This document shows, one piece after another, positions 8,450 through 17,163 of a stretch of DNA of 64,000 nucleotides. Made by a program: the position numbers and the translations under genes. Source of the stretch: Mycolicibacterium duvalii. Lineage in GTDB: Bacteria > Actinomycetota > Actinomycetes > Mycobacteriales > Mycobacteriaceae. The DNA lies in NCBI RefSeq assembly GCF_010726645.1, contig NZ_AP022563.1, positions 5,208,001 to 5,272,000 of the forward strand, given 5' to 3'. A model generated the notes under the pieces. The model saw only the letters and a program-made list of their open reading frames with translations, was not told the origin of the DNA and ran no database searches. Within the stretch, counting starts at the first letter, position 1. Each line of letters opens with the position of its first letter.

Positions 8450-9652
8450 ATGTCCGACGGTGACGCCAAGCGCAGCCATGTGAGGATCGCTGCGGCGATC
8501 CTGGCTGCAGTGGTGCTCGCCGCGGCCGTGTTCACCTACCTGTCCTACACCGCGGCGTTCACGCCGACCGACAAGATCACCGTGCTCTCGCCGCGGGCCG
8601 GGCTGGTGATGGAACAGGATGCGAAGGTCAAGTACCGCGGCATCCAGGTCGGCAAGGTCGAGTCGATCGAGTACGCAGGCCGCGACGCCAAGCTCACGCT
8701 CGCGATCAACCGCTCCGACCTGGGCTACATCCCCGCCAACGCCGGGGTGCGCATCGGCGGCACCACGATCTTCGGTGCCAAGTCGGTGGAGTTCCTGCCC
8801 CCGGAGGAGAGCACCGGTCGCGCGCTGCAGCCCGGCGCCGAGGTCGCCGCTCAGGACGTGCAGCTGGAAGTCAACACGCTGTTCCAGGACCTGACCGACC
8901 TGCTCGAGAAGATCGACCCGATCAACCTCAACGCCACGGTCTCGGCGCTCGCCGAGGGGCTGCGCGGCAACGGCGAGGATCTCGGCGAGCTGATCGCCGG
9001 CCTGAACTACTATCTCGCGCAGCTCAATCCGAAGCTGCCGACCTTGCGCGAGGACATCCGCCAGACCGCGGTCGTCGCCGACATCTACGGCGACGCGGGA
9101 CCTGATCTGGCCCGCATCCTCGACAACGCGCCGGCGATCGCCACCACGGTGGTCGATGAGCAGGACAACCTGACCACCACGCTCCTGGCGGCCACCGGGC
9201 TGGCCAACAACGGCACCGCGACCCTGGAGCCGGGCGCCGACGACTACATCGCGGCGATCCAGCGGCTGCGGGTCCCGTTGAAGGTGCTCGGCGACTACTC
9301 GCCGCAGTATCCCTGCCTGCTGCAGGCGATCGACCTGGCCATCGACCGCTTCGGCCCGATCATCGGCGGCACCCGGCCGGGTCTGTTCGTCTCGTCGAAC
9401 TTCCTGCCCGGCTCGCCGGCCTACACCTATCCCGAGAGCCTGCCGATCGTCAACGCGACCGGCGGCCCCAACTGCCGCGGTCTGCCGAACATGCCGTCCA
9501 AGCAGTACGGCGGTTCGTGGTACCGTGCGCCGTTCCTGGTCACCGACAACGCCTACGTCCCCTATCAGCCGAACACCGAGTTGCAGTTCGACGCGCCGTC
9601 GACGCTGCAGTTCCTGTTCAACGGGGCGTTCGCGGAACGGGATGATTTCTGA
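8450..9652 (+). CDS. mce4A: Mce4A, MlaD-domain substrate-binding subunit
   Basis: Mce-family protein of 400 residues, one of six different subunits thought to build the periplasm-spanning shuttle for cholesterol. It has an N-terminal membrane anchor (about 11-31), then an MlaD/Mce domain (about 38-120, with YRGIQVGKVESIEYAG), a long helical region, and a C-terminal part with conserved Cys. It ends in a TGATG overlap with mce4B. Specialisation of this subunit within the tube is not visible from sequence. Confidence 0.93.
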   Translation: MSDGDAKRSHVRIAAAILAAVVLAAAVFTYLSYTAAFTPTDKITVLSPRAGLVMEQDAKVKYRGIQVGKVESIEYAGRDAKLTLAINRSDLGYIPANAGVRIGGTTIFGAKSVEFLPPEESTGRALQPGAEVAAQDVQLEVNTLFQDLTDLLEKIDPINLNATVSALAEGLRGNGEDLGELIAGLNYYLAQLNPKLPTLREDIRQTAVVADIYGDAGPDLARILDNAPAIATTVVDEQDNLTTTLLAATGLANNGTATLEPGADDYIAAIQRLRVPLKVLGDYSPQYPCLLQAIDLAIDRFGPIIGGTRPGLFVSSNFLPGSPAYTYPESLPIVNATGGPNCRGLPNMPSKQYGGSWYRAPFLVTDNAYVPYQPNTELQFDAPSTLQFLFNGAFAERDDF

Positions 9653-10686
9653 TGTCTGACCGGCGCAACCTGATCAGTGTCTCGGTGTTCACCGTGGTGA
9701 TGTTGTTGGTCGCGGCGATGCTGATCGTCGTGTTCGGCGAGTTCCGGTTCGCCTCGAGCAACTCCTTCCGCGCCACTTTCTCCGAGGCCTCGCGGCTGAA
9801 GTCCGGTCAGGACGTGCGCATCGCCGGGGTTCCAGTCGGCTCGGTCAAAGACGTCACGCTCAACCCGGACAACACCGTCGACGTCAGCTTCGACATCGAC
9901 GAGCGCTATCAGCTCTACACCTCGACCCGCGCGGCGGTCCGGTACGAGAATCTCGTCGGCGACCGCTACCTTGAGATCACCTCGGGCCCGGGAGAATTAC
10001 GTAAGCTGCCGCCCGGGGGGATGATCCCGAAGGAGAACACCGCGCCGGCACTCGATCTGGACGCGCTGTTGGGCGGGCTGCGCCCGGTGGTCAAGGGCCT
10101 CGACGGGTCGAAGGTCAACGAACTGTCCGGGGCGGTCATCGAATTGCTGCAGGGCCAGGGGGGCGCGCTGTCGAGCATGCTGGCCAGCACCAGTGCGTTC
10201 AGCCAGAACCTGGCCGCCCGCGACCAGCTGATCGGCGAGGTGATCGACAACCTCAACATCGTGCTGGCCACCGTCGACGAGAAGGGCGCCGAGTTCGACG
10301 CCAGCGTCGATCGGCTGCAGCAGCTGATCACGGGCCTCAGCGAGGGTCGCGACCCGATCGCCGGCGCGATCGGCCCTCTGGCCACCGCGGAGAACGACCT
10401 GACCGAGATGCTGAAGAGCTCGCGCCGACCGCTGCAGGGCGTCATCGAGCAGCTGCGACCGCTGGCCACCGAGCTCGACGACCGCAAGGCCGAGGTCAAC
10501 GAGGTCATCGAACCGCTCGCGGAGAATTACCTGCGGCTCAACGCTTTGGGGGCCTACGGTTCGTTCTTCAACATCTTCTACTGTTCGACCCGGCTGAAGA
10601 TCAACGGCCCCGCGGGCAGCGACATCCTGGTTCCGTTCGGCGGTCCGCCGGACCCGTCGAAGGGGAGGTGCTCGGAGGATGGCTAA
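9652..10686 (+). CDS. mce4B: Mce4B
   Basis: Mce-family subunit of 344 residues. It has an N-terminal anchor at about residues 8-28, then an MlaD domain with the signature GQDVRIAGVPVGSVKDV (about 53-70) and a long predicted alpha-helical stretch rich in Leu, Asp and Gln. Its ATG shares one base with the mce4A stop. It overlaps mce4C by 8 bp, consistent with obligate co-translation of the six Mce subunits. Confidence 0.93.
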   Translation: MSDRRNLISVSVFTVVMLLVAAMLIVVFGEFRFASSNSFRATFSEASRLKSGQDVRIAGVPVGSVKDVTLNPDNTVDVSFDIDERYQLYTSTRAAVRYENLVGDRYLEITSGPGELRKLPPGGMIPKENTAPALDLDALLGGLRPVVKGLDGSKVNELSGAVIELLQGQGGALSSMLASTSAFSQNLAARDQLIGEVIDNLNIVLATVDEKGAEFDASVDRLQQLITGLSEGRDPIAGAIGPLATAENDLTEMLKSSRRPLQGVIEQLRPLATELDDRKAEVNEVIEPLAENYLRLNALGAYGSFFNIFYCSTRLKINGPAGSDILVPFGGPPDPSKGRCSEDG

Positions 10687-11737
10687 GGCCGACGACTCGA
10701 ATCCGTTGCGCACCGGCATCTTCGGCATCGTGCTGGTGGCGTGTCTGGTGATCGTGGCCTTCGGCTACACCAGCCTGCCGTTCTTCCCGCAGGGCAAGAC
10801 GTACGAGGCCTACTTTTCCGACGCCGGCGGCATCACCCCCGGCAATGACGTCAACGTCTCGGGCATCCCCGTGGGCACTGTCAAAGACGTGGCGCTGGCC
10901 GGCGACGCCGCCAAGGTCACCTTCACCGTCAAGCGCGACATCACCGTCGGTGACCAATCGCTGGTCGCGATCAAGACCGACACCGTGCTGGGGGAGAAGT
11001 CGCTGTCGGTGACACCCAAGGGTGGCGGTTCGTCGACGGTGATCCCGTTGGGCCGCACCACCACTCCGTACACGCTCAACACCGCACTGCAGGATCTGGG
11101 CGGCAACACCGCCGCGCTGGACAAGCCCCAACTCGAGCAGGCGTTGCAGACGCTGACCGCTTCGCTGCGCGACGCGACACCGCAGCTGCGCGGCGCGCTC
11201 GACGGTATCGCCGACCTGTCGCGCACCCTCAACAAGCGTGACGAGGCACTCGCGCAACTGCTCGGCCACGCCAAGCGGGTCTCGGACACGCTGGCGGCCC
11301 GATCCGGTCAGGTGAACCAGTTGATCACCGACGGAAACCTGCTCTTCGCCGCGCTCGACGAGCGGCGCCAGGCGCTGTCGAACCTCATCGCCGGCATCGA
11401 CGATGTCTCCGAACAGCTTTCCGGGTTCGTCGCAGACAACCGTCGCGAGTTCGGGCCCGCGCTGGAGAAGCTGAACCTGGTGATGGACAACCTGCTCGAA
11501 CGCCGCGAGCACATCGGTGAGGCGCTGCGTCGGCTGCCGCCGTATGCCACCGCGCTCGGCGAGGTCGTCGGCTCGGCGCCGGGCTTCCAGATCAACCTGT
11601 ACGGTCTGCCGCCGGCACCCATCGCCGAGGTGCTGCTGGACTTCTACTTCCAGCCCGGCAAGTTGCCGGACAGCCTTTCCGACATGCTGCGCGGATACAT
11701 CTCCGAGCGGCTCATCATCAGGCCGAAGTCGCCATGA
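10679..11737 (+). CDS. mce4C: Mce4C
   Basis: Mce-family subunit of 352 residues. It has a membrane anchor near residues 12-30, the MlaD motif GNDVNVSGIPVGTVKDVAL (about 54-72), then a long helical domain and a short tail. It overlaps mce4B by 8 bp and mce4D by 4 bp (ATGA). No deviation from the family is visible. Confidence 0.93.
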   Translation: MAKADDSNPLRTGIFGIVLVACLVIVAFGYTSLPFFPQGKTYEAYFSDAGGITPGNDVNVSGIPVGTVKDVALAGDAAKVTFTVKRDITVGDQSLVAIKTDTVLGEKSLSVTPKGGGSSTVIPLGRTTTPYTLNTALQDLGGNTAALDKPQLEQALQTLTASLRDATPQLRGALDGIADLSRTLNKRDEALAQLLGHAKRVSDTLAARSGQVNQLITDGNLLFAALDERRQALSNLIAGIDDVSEQLSGFVADNRREFGPALEKLNLVMDNLLERREHIGEALRRLPPYATALGEVVGSAPGFQINLYGLPPAPIAEVLLDFYFQPGKLPDSLSDMLRGYISERLIIRPKSP

Positions 11738-13113
11738 GTATCACCGAGAAGATCAACACACGCAGCCGCGCGGTACGCGCCTCGCTGGCACTGCTGCTCG
11801 TCGTCGTGCTCGCCGTCGGGGTCTTCCTGGTCTGGCCCACGCGCAGCGGCACCAAGATCGTCGCGTACTTCACCAGCGCGGTCGGGCTGTATCCCGGCGA
11901 CGACGTGCGCATCGTCGGCGTCCCGGTCGGCAAGATCGACTCCATCGACCCGCGCGCCTCCGATGTGCGGATCACGATGACACTCGACCACGGGGTGCAG
12001 CTGCCCGCCGATGCCAAGGCTCTCATCGTCGCGCCGAATCTGGTGTCGGCGAGGTTCATTCAGCTCACTCCCGCCTACACCGGCGGTGAGGCGATGGCCG
12101 ACGGCGCCACCATCGGGCTCGACAGGACCGCGGTGCCGGTCGAGTGGGACGAGGTCAAAGAGCAGCTGACGGAACTGGCGCAGGAGCTCGGGCCGCAGGC
12201 GGGCGATGTGCAGGGCCCGATCGCCTCGTTCGTCAACCAGGCCGCCGACACGTTCGACGGCAACGGCGACTCGTTCCGGCAGGCGCTGCGCGAGCTGTCG
12301 CAGACCGCCGGGCGTCTCGGCGACTCACGCACCGACATCTTCGGCACGATCCGGAATCTGCAGGTGCTCGTCGATGCGCTGTCGAACAGCAACGAACAGA
12401 TCGTGCAGTTCTCCAACCACGTGGCGTCGGTGTCGCAGGTGCTCGCCGACAGCACGGTCGGGCTCGACCAGACCCTCGGAACGCTCAACCAGGCCCTCGG
12501 GGACGTCCGCGGCTTCCTCGGTGAGCACAACGAGGCGCTCATCGGTCAGGTCAACCGGCTGACCGACTTCACCAACCTGCTCACCGAGCACAGCGACGAC
12601 ATCGAGCAGATCCTGCACGTGACCCCCAACGGCCTGGCGAACTTCTACAACATCTACAACCCGGCCCAGGGCACCGTCGGTGGCGTGCTGTCGCTGCCCA
12701 ACTTCGCCAACCCGGTCCAGTTCATCTGTGGCGGCACGTTCGATGCGGCGATGTCGACCGACAACTACAAGCGCGCCGAGATCTGCCGGCAGCGGATGGG
12801 CCCGGTGCTCAAGCGCATCACGATGAACTACCCGCCGGTGATGTTCCACCCGATCAACAGCATCACCGCCTACAAGGGTCAGATCATCTACGACACCCCG
12901 GCGACCGAGGCGAAGGCGAAGACACCGGTGCCCTACCTGCAGTGGCAGAACGCGCCCGGGGTGACCCCGCCGGAGGTGCCGATCGACGCCGATCTGAGCA
13001 CGTTCTTCCTGCCCAAGACCGACGCGGCTGCGCCCGTGGCCGACTCCGCGCACGGCCAGCCCGGCGCCGCGCCGGGACCGGGGCCGCTGCCAGCCGGGGA
13101 GGGACCGCGATGA
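11734..13113 (+). CDS. mce4D: Mce4D
   Basis: Mce-family subunit of 459 residues, longer than Mce4A-C because of a C-terminal extension after the helical domain. It has an anchor near residues 15-35 and an MlaD motif GDDVRIVGVPVGKIDSID at about 54-71. The tail contains paired Cys (FICGGTFDA, EICRQRMG) and ends in a Gly/Pro-rich segment likely to be disordered. It overlaps mce4C and mce4E by 4 bp each. Confidence 0.93.
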   Translation: MSITEKINTRSRAVRASLALLLVVVLAVGVFLVWPTRSGTKIVAYFTSAVGLYPGDDVRIVGVPVGKIDSIDPRASDVRITMTLDHGVQLPADAKALIVAPNLVSARFIQLTPAYTGGEAMADGATIGLDRTAVPVEWDEVKEQLTELAQELGPQAGDVQGPIASFVNQAADTFDGNGDSFRQALRELSQTAGRLGDSRTDIFGTIRNLQVLVDALSNSNEQIVQFSNHVASVSQVLADSTVGLDQTLGTLNQALGDVRGFLGEHNEALIGQVNRLTDFTNLLTEHSDDIEQILHVTPNGLANFYNIYNPAQGTVGGVLSLPNFANPVQFICGGTFDAAMSTDNYKRAEICRQRMGPVLKRITMNYPPVMFHPINSITAYKGQIIYDTPATEAKAKTPVPYLQWQNAPGVTPPEVPIDADLSTFFLPKTDAAAPVADSAHGQPGAAPGPGPLPAGEGPR

Positions 13114-14291
13114 GCGCGCGCACACTCACGCGCTGGTCGGTGCGCGCCGTCGCCATCGGCAGCGGCGCGGCGCTGCTGGCCGGCTGCCAGTTCGGCGGTC
13201 TGAACTCGCTGAACATGCCCGGCACCGCCGGGCACGGGCCCGGATCGTTCGACGTCACCGTCGAGCTGCCCGACGTCGCCACCCTGCCGCAGAACTCACC
13301 GGTGATGGTCGACGACGTCACCGTGGGCAGCGTCTCGGGGATCGACGCGGTCCAACGTGCCGACGGCACGTTCTACGCGGCGGTGCAACTGTCGATCGAG
13401 GGCAACGTGAACCTGCCCGAGAACTCGGAGGTCCAGGTCGCGCAGACCTCGCTGCTGGGTTCCCAGCACATCGAGCTGGCCGCCCCCGTCGGCGAGCGGC
13501 CGGTGGGCCGGCTCGGTGACGGTTCGCGCATCCCGATCGACCGCGCCGGCCGCTACCCGACCACCGAAGAGGTGCTGTCCTCCCTGGGGGTGGTGGTCAA
13601 CAAGGGCAACCTCGGCGCACTGCAGGACATCACCGACGAGGCGTACGCGGCCGTCGCCGGTCGCCGGGACCGCTTCACCGACCTGATCCCGCGGCTGGCC
13701 GAACTGACCGCGTCGCTGCAGGAGCAGACCGACGACATCATCGCCGCCGCCGACGGTCTGAACCGCTTCGCCGGGATCCTGGCCCGCAGCCGGGACAGCC
13801 TGGGCCGCACGCTCGACACGCTGCCGGGCGCGCTGGAGGTGCTCAACAACAACCGGGCCAGCATCGTCGAGACGTTCACCGCCCTGCGCAGTTTCGCCAA
13901 CGTCGCGTCGCGGATGCTCTCGCAGACCAAGGACGACTTCGCCGCCGACCTGGTCAGCCTCTATCCGGTGATCAAGGCGCTCAGCGAGAACCGGTCGGAG
14001 CTGGTCAAGGACCTGCAGCTGTTGCCGACCTTCCCGTTCGTCAGCAAGAACATCAAACGCGCCGTCCGCGGTGACTACCTCAACGTGTTCACCACGTTCG
14101 ACCTGACCCTGCGGCGGATCGGCGAATCGGTGTTCACCACGTCGCTGGGCCTCGACCCGAACATGAAACGCATGGACGAGATCATCAACCCGCCCGACTT
14201 CCTGATCGGGTCCATGGCCAACCTGTCCGGCCAGGCTGCCGACCCGTTCAAGATCCCGCCGGGACCGGCCGGAGGGGAGCCACCGCGATGA
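13110..14291 (+). CDS. lprN: Mce4E lipoprotein LprN
   Basis: Mce-family lipoprotein of 393 residues. A signal sequence of about 25 residues ends in the lipobox LLAGC with Cys26 as the lipidation site, the usual feature of the fifth Mce subunit. The Mce domain carries NSPVMVDDVTVGSVSGID. The ATG at 13110 lies in an ATGA overlap with mce4D; a longer in-frame extension to 12942 would lie inside mce4D and remove the signal peptide, so it is rejected. It overlaps mce4F by 4 bp. Confidence 0.92.
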   Translation: MSARTLTRWSVRAVAIGSGAALLAGCQFGGLNSLNMPGTAGHGPGSFDVTVELPDVATLPQNSPVMVDDVTVGSVSGIDAVQRADGTFYAAVQLSIEGNVNLPENSEVQVAQTSLLGSQHIELAAPVGERPVGRLGDGSRIPIDRAGRYPTTEEVLSSLGVVVNKGNLGALQDITDEAYAAVAGRRDRFTDLIPRLAELTASLQEQTDDIIAAADGLNRFAGILARSRDSLGRTLDTLPGALEVLNNNRASIVETFTALRSFANVASRMLSQTKDDFAADLVSLYPVIKALSENRSELVKDLQLLPTFPFVSKNIKRAVRGDYLNVFTTFDLTLRRIGESVFTTSLGLDPNMKRMDEIINPPDFLIGSMANLSGQAADPFKIPPGPAGGEPPR

Positions 14292-15979
14292 TCGATCGTC
14301 TGACCCGCATCCAGCTGAGCATCTTCGCGCTGGTCACGGTCATCACCGTCGGTGCCACGGCGCTGTTCTATCTGCAGGTGCCGGCCGCGCTGGGGATCGG
14401 CGTCTACAACGTGTCGGCGAATTTCGAAGCGGGCGGCGGCATCTACGAGAACGCCAACGTCACCTACCGGGGCGTGACCGTCGGGCGGGTGGAGTCGGTC
14501 GCGCTGTCCGATGACAGCGTGGTGGCGCGGATGCGTCTGAACAACGGCACCCCGGTGCCGGCGAATGTGACCGCCACCGTCAAGAGCATGTCCGCGATCG
14601 GTGAGCAGTACATCGACCTCGTGCCGCCCGAGGATGCCTCGGAGCAGATGCTGGCCGACGGAGCCGACATCGGGCTGGACCGCACCGAGATCGGACAGGA
14701 CATCTCGGGACTGCTCGACAGCGCCGACGCACTGGTCAACAGCATCGGCAACACCCGGTTGCAGGATCTGCTGCGCGAGTCGTTCGCGGCATTCAACGGG
14801 TCGGGCCCCGAGCTGGCGCGGATGATCGAGTCGGCCCGGCTGCTGGTCGACGAGGCCAACGCCAACTACCAGCCGGTCGAGCAGCTCATCGACCAGGCCG
14901 GTCCGTTGCTGGCCGCTCAGATCCGCAGCGGCGACGACATCCGGTCGCTGGCCGACGGGTTGGCGCGGCTGACCACCGAGGTCGCCAACGCCGATCCGCA
15001 GCTGCGCACCACCCTGCAGACCGCACCCGGCACGATCGAGGTGGCCAACGAGACCTTCACCGGGATCCGGCCGTCGTTCCCGATGCTGGCGGCCAACCTG
15101 GCCAACTTCGGCCGCATCGGCGTGATCTACCACAAGTCGATCGAACAGGCGCTGGTGATCTTCCCCGCCCTGTTCGCCGCGCTGCTCACCGTCGGCGGTG
15201 GGGTGCCGACAGACGAGGGCGGCAAGCTCGACTTCAAGATCGATCTGGGGGATCCGCCGCCGTGCTCGGTCGGCTTCATCCCCCCGACCCAGATCCGGTC
15301 GCCGGCCGACACCACGGTGCGCGAACTGCCCACCGACATGTACTGCAAGGTGCCGCACAACGACCCCAGCGTGGTCCGCGGCGCGCGCAACTACCCCTGC
15401 ATGGAGTACCCGGGCAAGCGCGCACCGACGATCCAGCTCTGCCGCGACCCGAAGGGGTACGTGCCCATCGGGTCGAACCCGTGGCGCGGGCCGCCGGTAC
15501 CGGTCGGCACCCCGATCGAGGACGGCCGCAACATCCTGCCGCCGAACAAGTTCCCGATGATCCCGCCGCAGGTGGATCCCGATCCCGGGCCGCCGGTGGT
15601 GCAGTTGCCGCCGGGTGTGCCGCCCGGACCCGGACCGGCGCCGCACGCGCCCTACCCGCTGCCGGTGCCGCCCGTCGAGCCGGGCATCCCGCCGCCGTGG
15701 CCGTACTTCTCGCCGCCCGACCACGTGGTGCCGCCCTACGGCCGGACCCCACCGGCGCCGGCGCCGGCGCCAGCTCCGGCACCGGCACCAGCACCGGCGC
15801 CCGGACCGCTGCCCGCCGAGGCGGCGCTGGCCAGCGGGACCTCAGTGGCCACCTATGATGAGAACACCGGCGTGTTCGTCGATCCGCAGGGCGGTACCGG
15901 CGTCTTCGCCCCGGGCCTGGCCAAGCAAGCGCCGGCCGAGAATTGGGTAGATCTGATGTTGTCTCCGGAGCAGGTGTAG
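14288..15979 (+). CDS. mce4F: Mce4F with proline-rich tail
   Basis: Sixth Mce subunit, 563 residues (about 564 in M. tuberculosis). It has an N-terminal anchor (about 8-29), MlaD motif NANVTYRGVTVGRVESVAL (about 56-74) and a helical domain. A C-terminal extension of about 230 residues is very rich in Pro, including an Ala-Pro alternation encoded around 15754-15802, and has several Cys (PPCSVGF, DMYCKVPH, YPCMEY, LCRDP). Such tails are typical of Mce4F and are probably extended and surface-reaching. It ends in TAG at 15977-15979, sharing one base with the GTG of the next gene. Confidence 0.93.
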   Translation: MIDRLTRIQLSIFALVTVITVGATALFYLQVPAALGIGVYNVSANFEAGGGIYENANVTYRGVTVGRVESVALSDDSVVARMRLNNGTPVPANVTATVKSMSAIGEQYIDLVPPEDASEQMLADGADIGLDRTEIGQDISGLLDSADALVNSIGNTRLQDLLRESFAAFNGSGPELARMIESARLLVDEANANYQPVEQLIDQAGPLLAAQIRSGDDIRSLADGLARLTTEVANADPQLRTTLQTAPGTIEVANETFTGIRPSFPMLAANLANFGRIGVIYHKSIEQALVIFPALFAALLTVGGGVPTDEGGKLDFKIDLGDPPPCSVGFIPPTQIRSPADTTVRELPTDMYCKVPHNDPSVVRGARNYPCMEYPGKRAPTIQLCRDPKGYVPIGSNPWRGPPVPVGTPIEDGRNILPPNKFPMIPPQVDPDPGPPVVQLPPGVPPGPGPAPHAPYPLPVPPVEPGIPPPWPYFSPPDHVVPPYGRTPPAPAPAPAPAPAPAPAPGPLPAEAALASGTSVATYDENTGVFVDPQGGTGVFAPGLAKQAPAENWVDLMLSPEQV

Positions 15980-16668
15980 TGAGCAGTCAACCGTCGGCCA
16001 CAGGCCTGGCGACCAAACCCCCAGGGCGGCAGCGCCGTAAGGCGTCCCGCGCGGCGGGCCCGGCCGCGGGCGCGGCGGCGACGGTCAACGTCCCGGTCGG
16101 CACCGTGGCTGCCCGGCCGGTCAGCCGGCCCGGGCCGCCGCCGCGCCGGACGCCCAACCGGCGGGCCGTGCTGCTCGCATCGCTGGCCGCGGCGGTCATC
16201 CTGCTGGCCGTCCTGTCGTGGGGGGTGTTCGCGATGCTGGTCCAGCAGCGCGCCGACGAAGCCGTCGCGCAGCGGGAGCAGCGGTTCGTCGACACCGCAT
16301 CACAGGTCGTGGTGAACATGTTCAGCTACAACCAGGACAACATCGACCAGAGCGTGGACAGGTTCGTCGACAGCACCAGCGGCCCGCTGCGGGACATGCT
16401 CAGTCAGAACAACAACGTCGACAACCTCAAGGCGATCTTCCGCAGCACCATGGCCAACTCCGAAGCGGTCATCAACGGTGCCGCGCTGGAGAGCGTCGAC
16501 GAGATCGCGAACAACGCAGAGGTCCTGGTGTCGGTCCGGGTGACGGTGACCGACCTCGACGGCACCAACGCGCCATCGCAGCCCTACCGGCTGCGCATCA
16601 CGGTGCACGAGGACGACAACGGCCACATGACCGGTTACGACGTCAAGTACCCCGACGGCGGCAACTGA
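15979..16668 (+). CDS. mam4A: Mce4-associated membrane protein Mam4A
   Basis: Mce-associated protein of 229 residues, matching Rv3493c in position and layout. It has a basic, Ala/Pro-rich cytoplasmic N-terminus of about 60 residues, one transmembrane segment (AVLLASLAAAVILLAVLSWG, about 61-80) and an extracytoplasmic domain of the Mce-associated type. The start is a GTG at 15979 overlapping the mce4F stop by one base; an in-frame frame reaching to 15943 lies inside mce4F. Mam proteins are thought to stabilise Mce transporters. It is joined to mam4B by a TGATG overlap. Confidence 0.82.
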   Translation: MSSQPSATGLATKPPGRQRRKASRAAGPAAGAAATVNVPVGTVAARPVSRPGPPPRRTPNRRAVLLASLAAAVILLAVLSWGVFAMLVQQRADEAVAQREQRFVDTASQVVVNMFSYNQDNIDQSVDRFVDSTSGPLRDMLSQNNNVDNLKAIFRSTMANSEAVINGAALESVDEIANNAEVLVSVRVTVTDLDGTNAPSQPYRLRITVHEDDNGHMTGYDVKYPDGGN

Positions 16669-17162
16669 TGGGTAAGTGGACAGCCAGGCTGATCGGATCG
16701 GTCGCGGTGCTGCTGGGCACGGCCGTGGTCGCGCTCGCCGCGGTGGGCGGCTCACTGTACTGGGACGCGGTGCAGCGCAACGGTGAGCAGTCCGCCCGCG
16801 ACGAGGTCACCCCGCTTGCGCGTGAACAGATCCCGCGGGTCTTCGGCTTCGACTACCAGACGGTGGAGACCAACTTCACCGAGGTGTACCAGTTCCTGAC
16901 GCCCGAGTACCGCGACGAGTTCATCGAACGCACCACCAATGAGATCATCCCGCAGGCGCGCGAACGCCAGCTGGTCAGCCAGGCCAACGTGGTCGGGGCA
17001 GGGGTGCTGGACGCCGAGCGCACCGCCGCCTCGGTGATGGTGTACATGAACCGCACGGTCACGGAGAAGGCCGGCAAACCCGTCTACGACGGCAGCCGGC
17101 TACGGGTCGACTACCAGAAGATCGACGGGAAGTGGCTGATCGACCACATCACGCCGATCTGA
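16668..17162 (+). CDS. mam4B: Mce4-associated membrane protein Mam4B
   Basis: Last gene of the mce4 operon: 164 residues with an N-terminal membrane anchor (about 9-30, IGSVAVLLGTAVVALAAVGG) and an extracytoplasmic domain of about 130 residues similar in plan to Mam4A (VYQFLTPEYRDEF, MVYMNRTVTEKAG). M. tuberculosis Rv3492c is about 160 residues. The ATG shares one base with the mam4A stop. It converges on otsA with only 1 bp between the two stop codons, leaving no room for a separate terminator. Confidence 0.85.
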   Translation: MGKWTARLIGSVAVLLGTAVVALAAVGGSLYWDAVQRNGEQSARDEVTPLAREQIPRVFGFDYQTVETNFTEVYQFLTPEYRDEFIERTTNEIIPQARERQLVSQANVVGAGVLDAERTAASVMVYMNRTVTEKAGKPVYDGSRLRVDYQKIDGKWLIDHITPI

Positions 17163-17163
17163 G

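Noticed and set aside
14075..15724. 549-codon minus-strand frame opposite mce4E/mce4F
   Set aside because: Antisense to conserved mce genes with low-complexity Arg/His/Asp composition; shadow.
15754..15802. Ala-Pro codon alternation in mce4F as a separate DNA repeat element
   Set aside because: It is in-frame coding low complexity typical of the Mce4F proline-rich tail.
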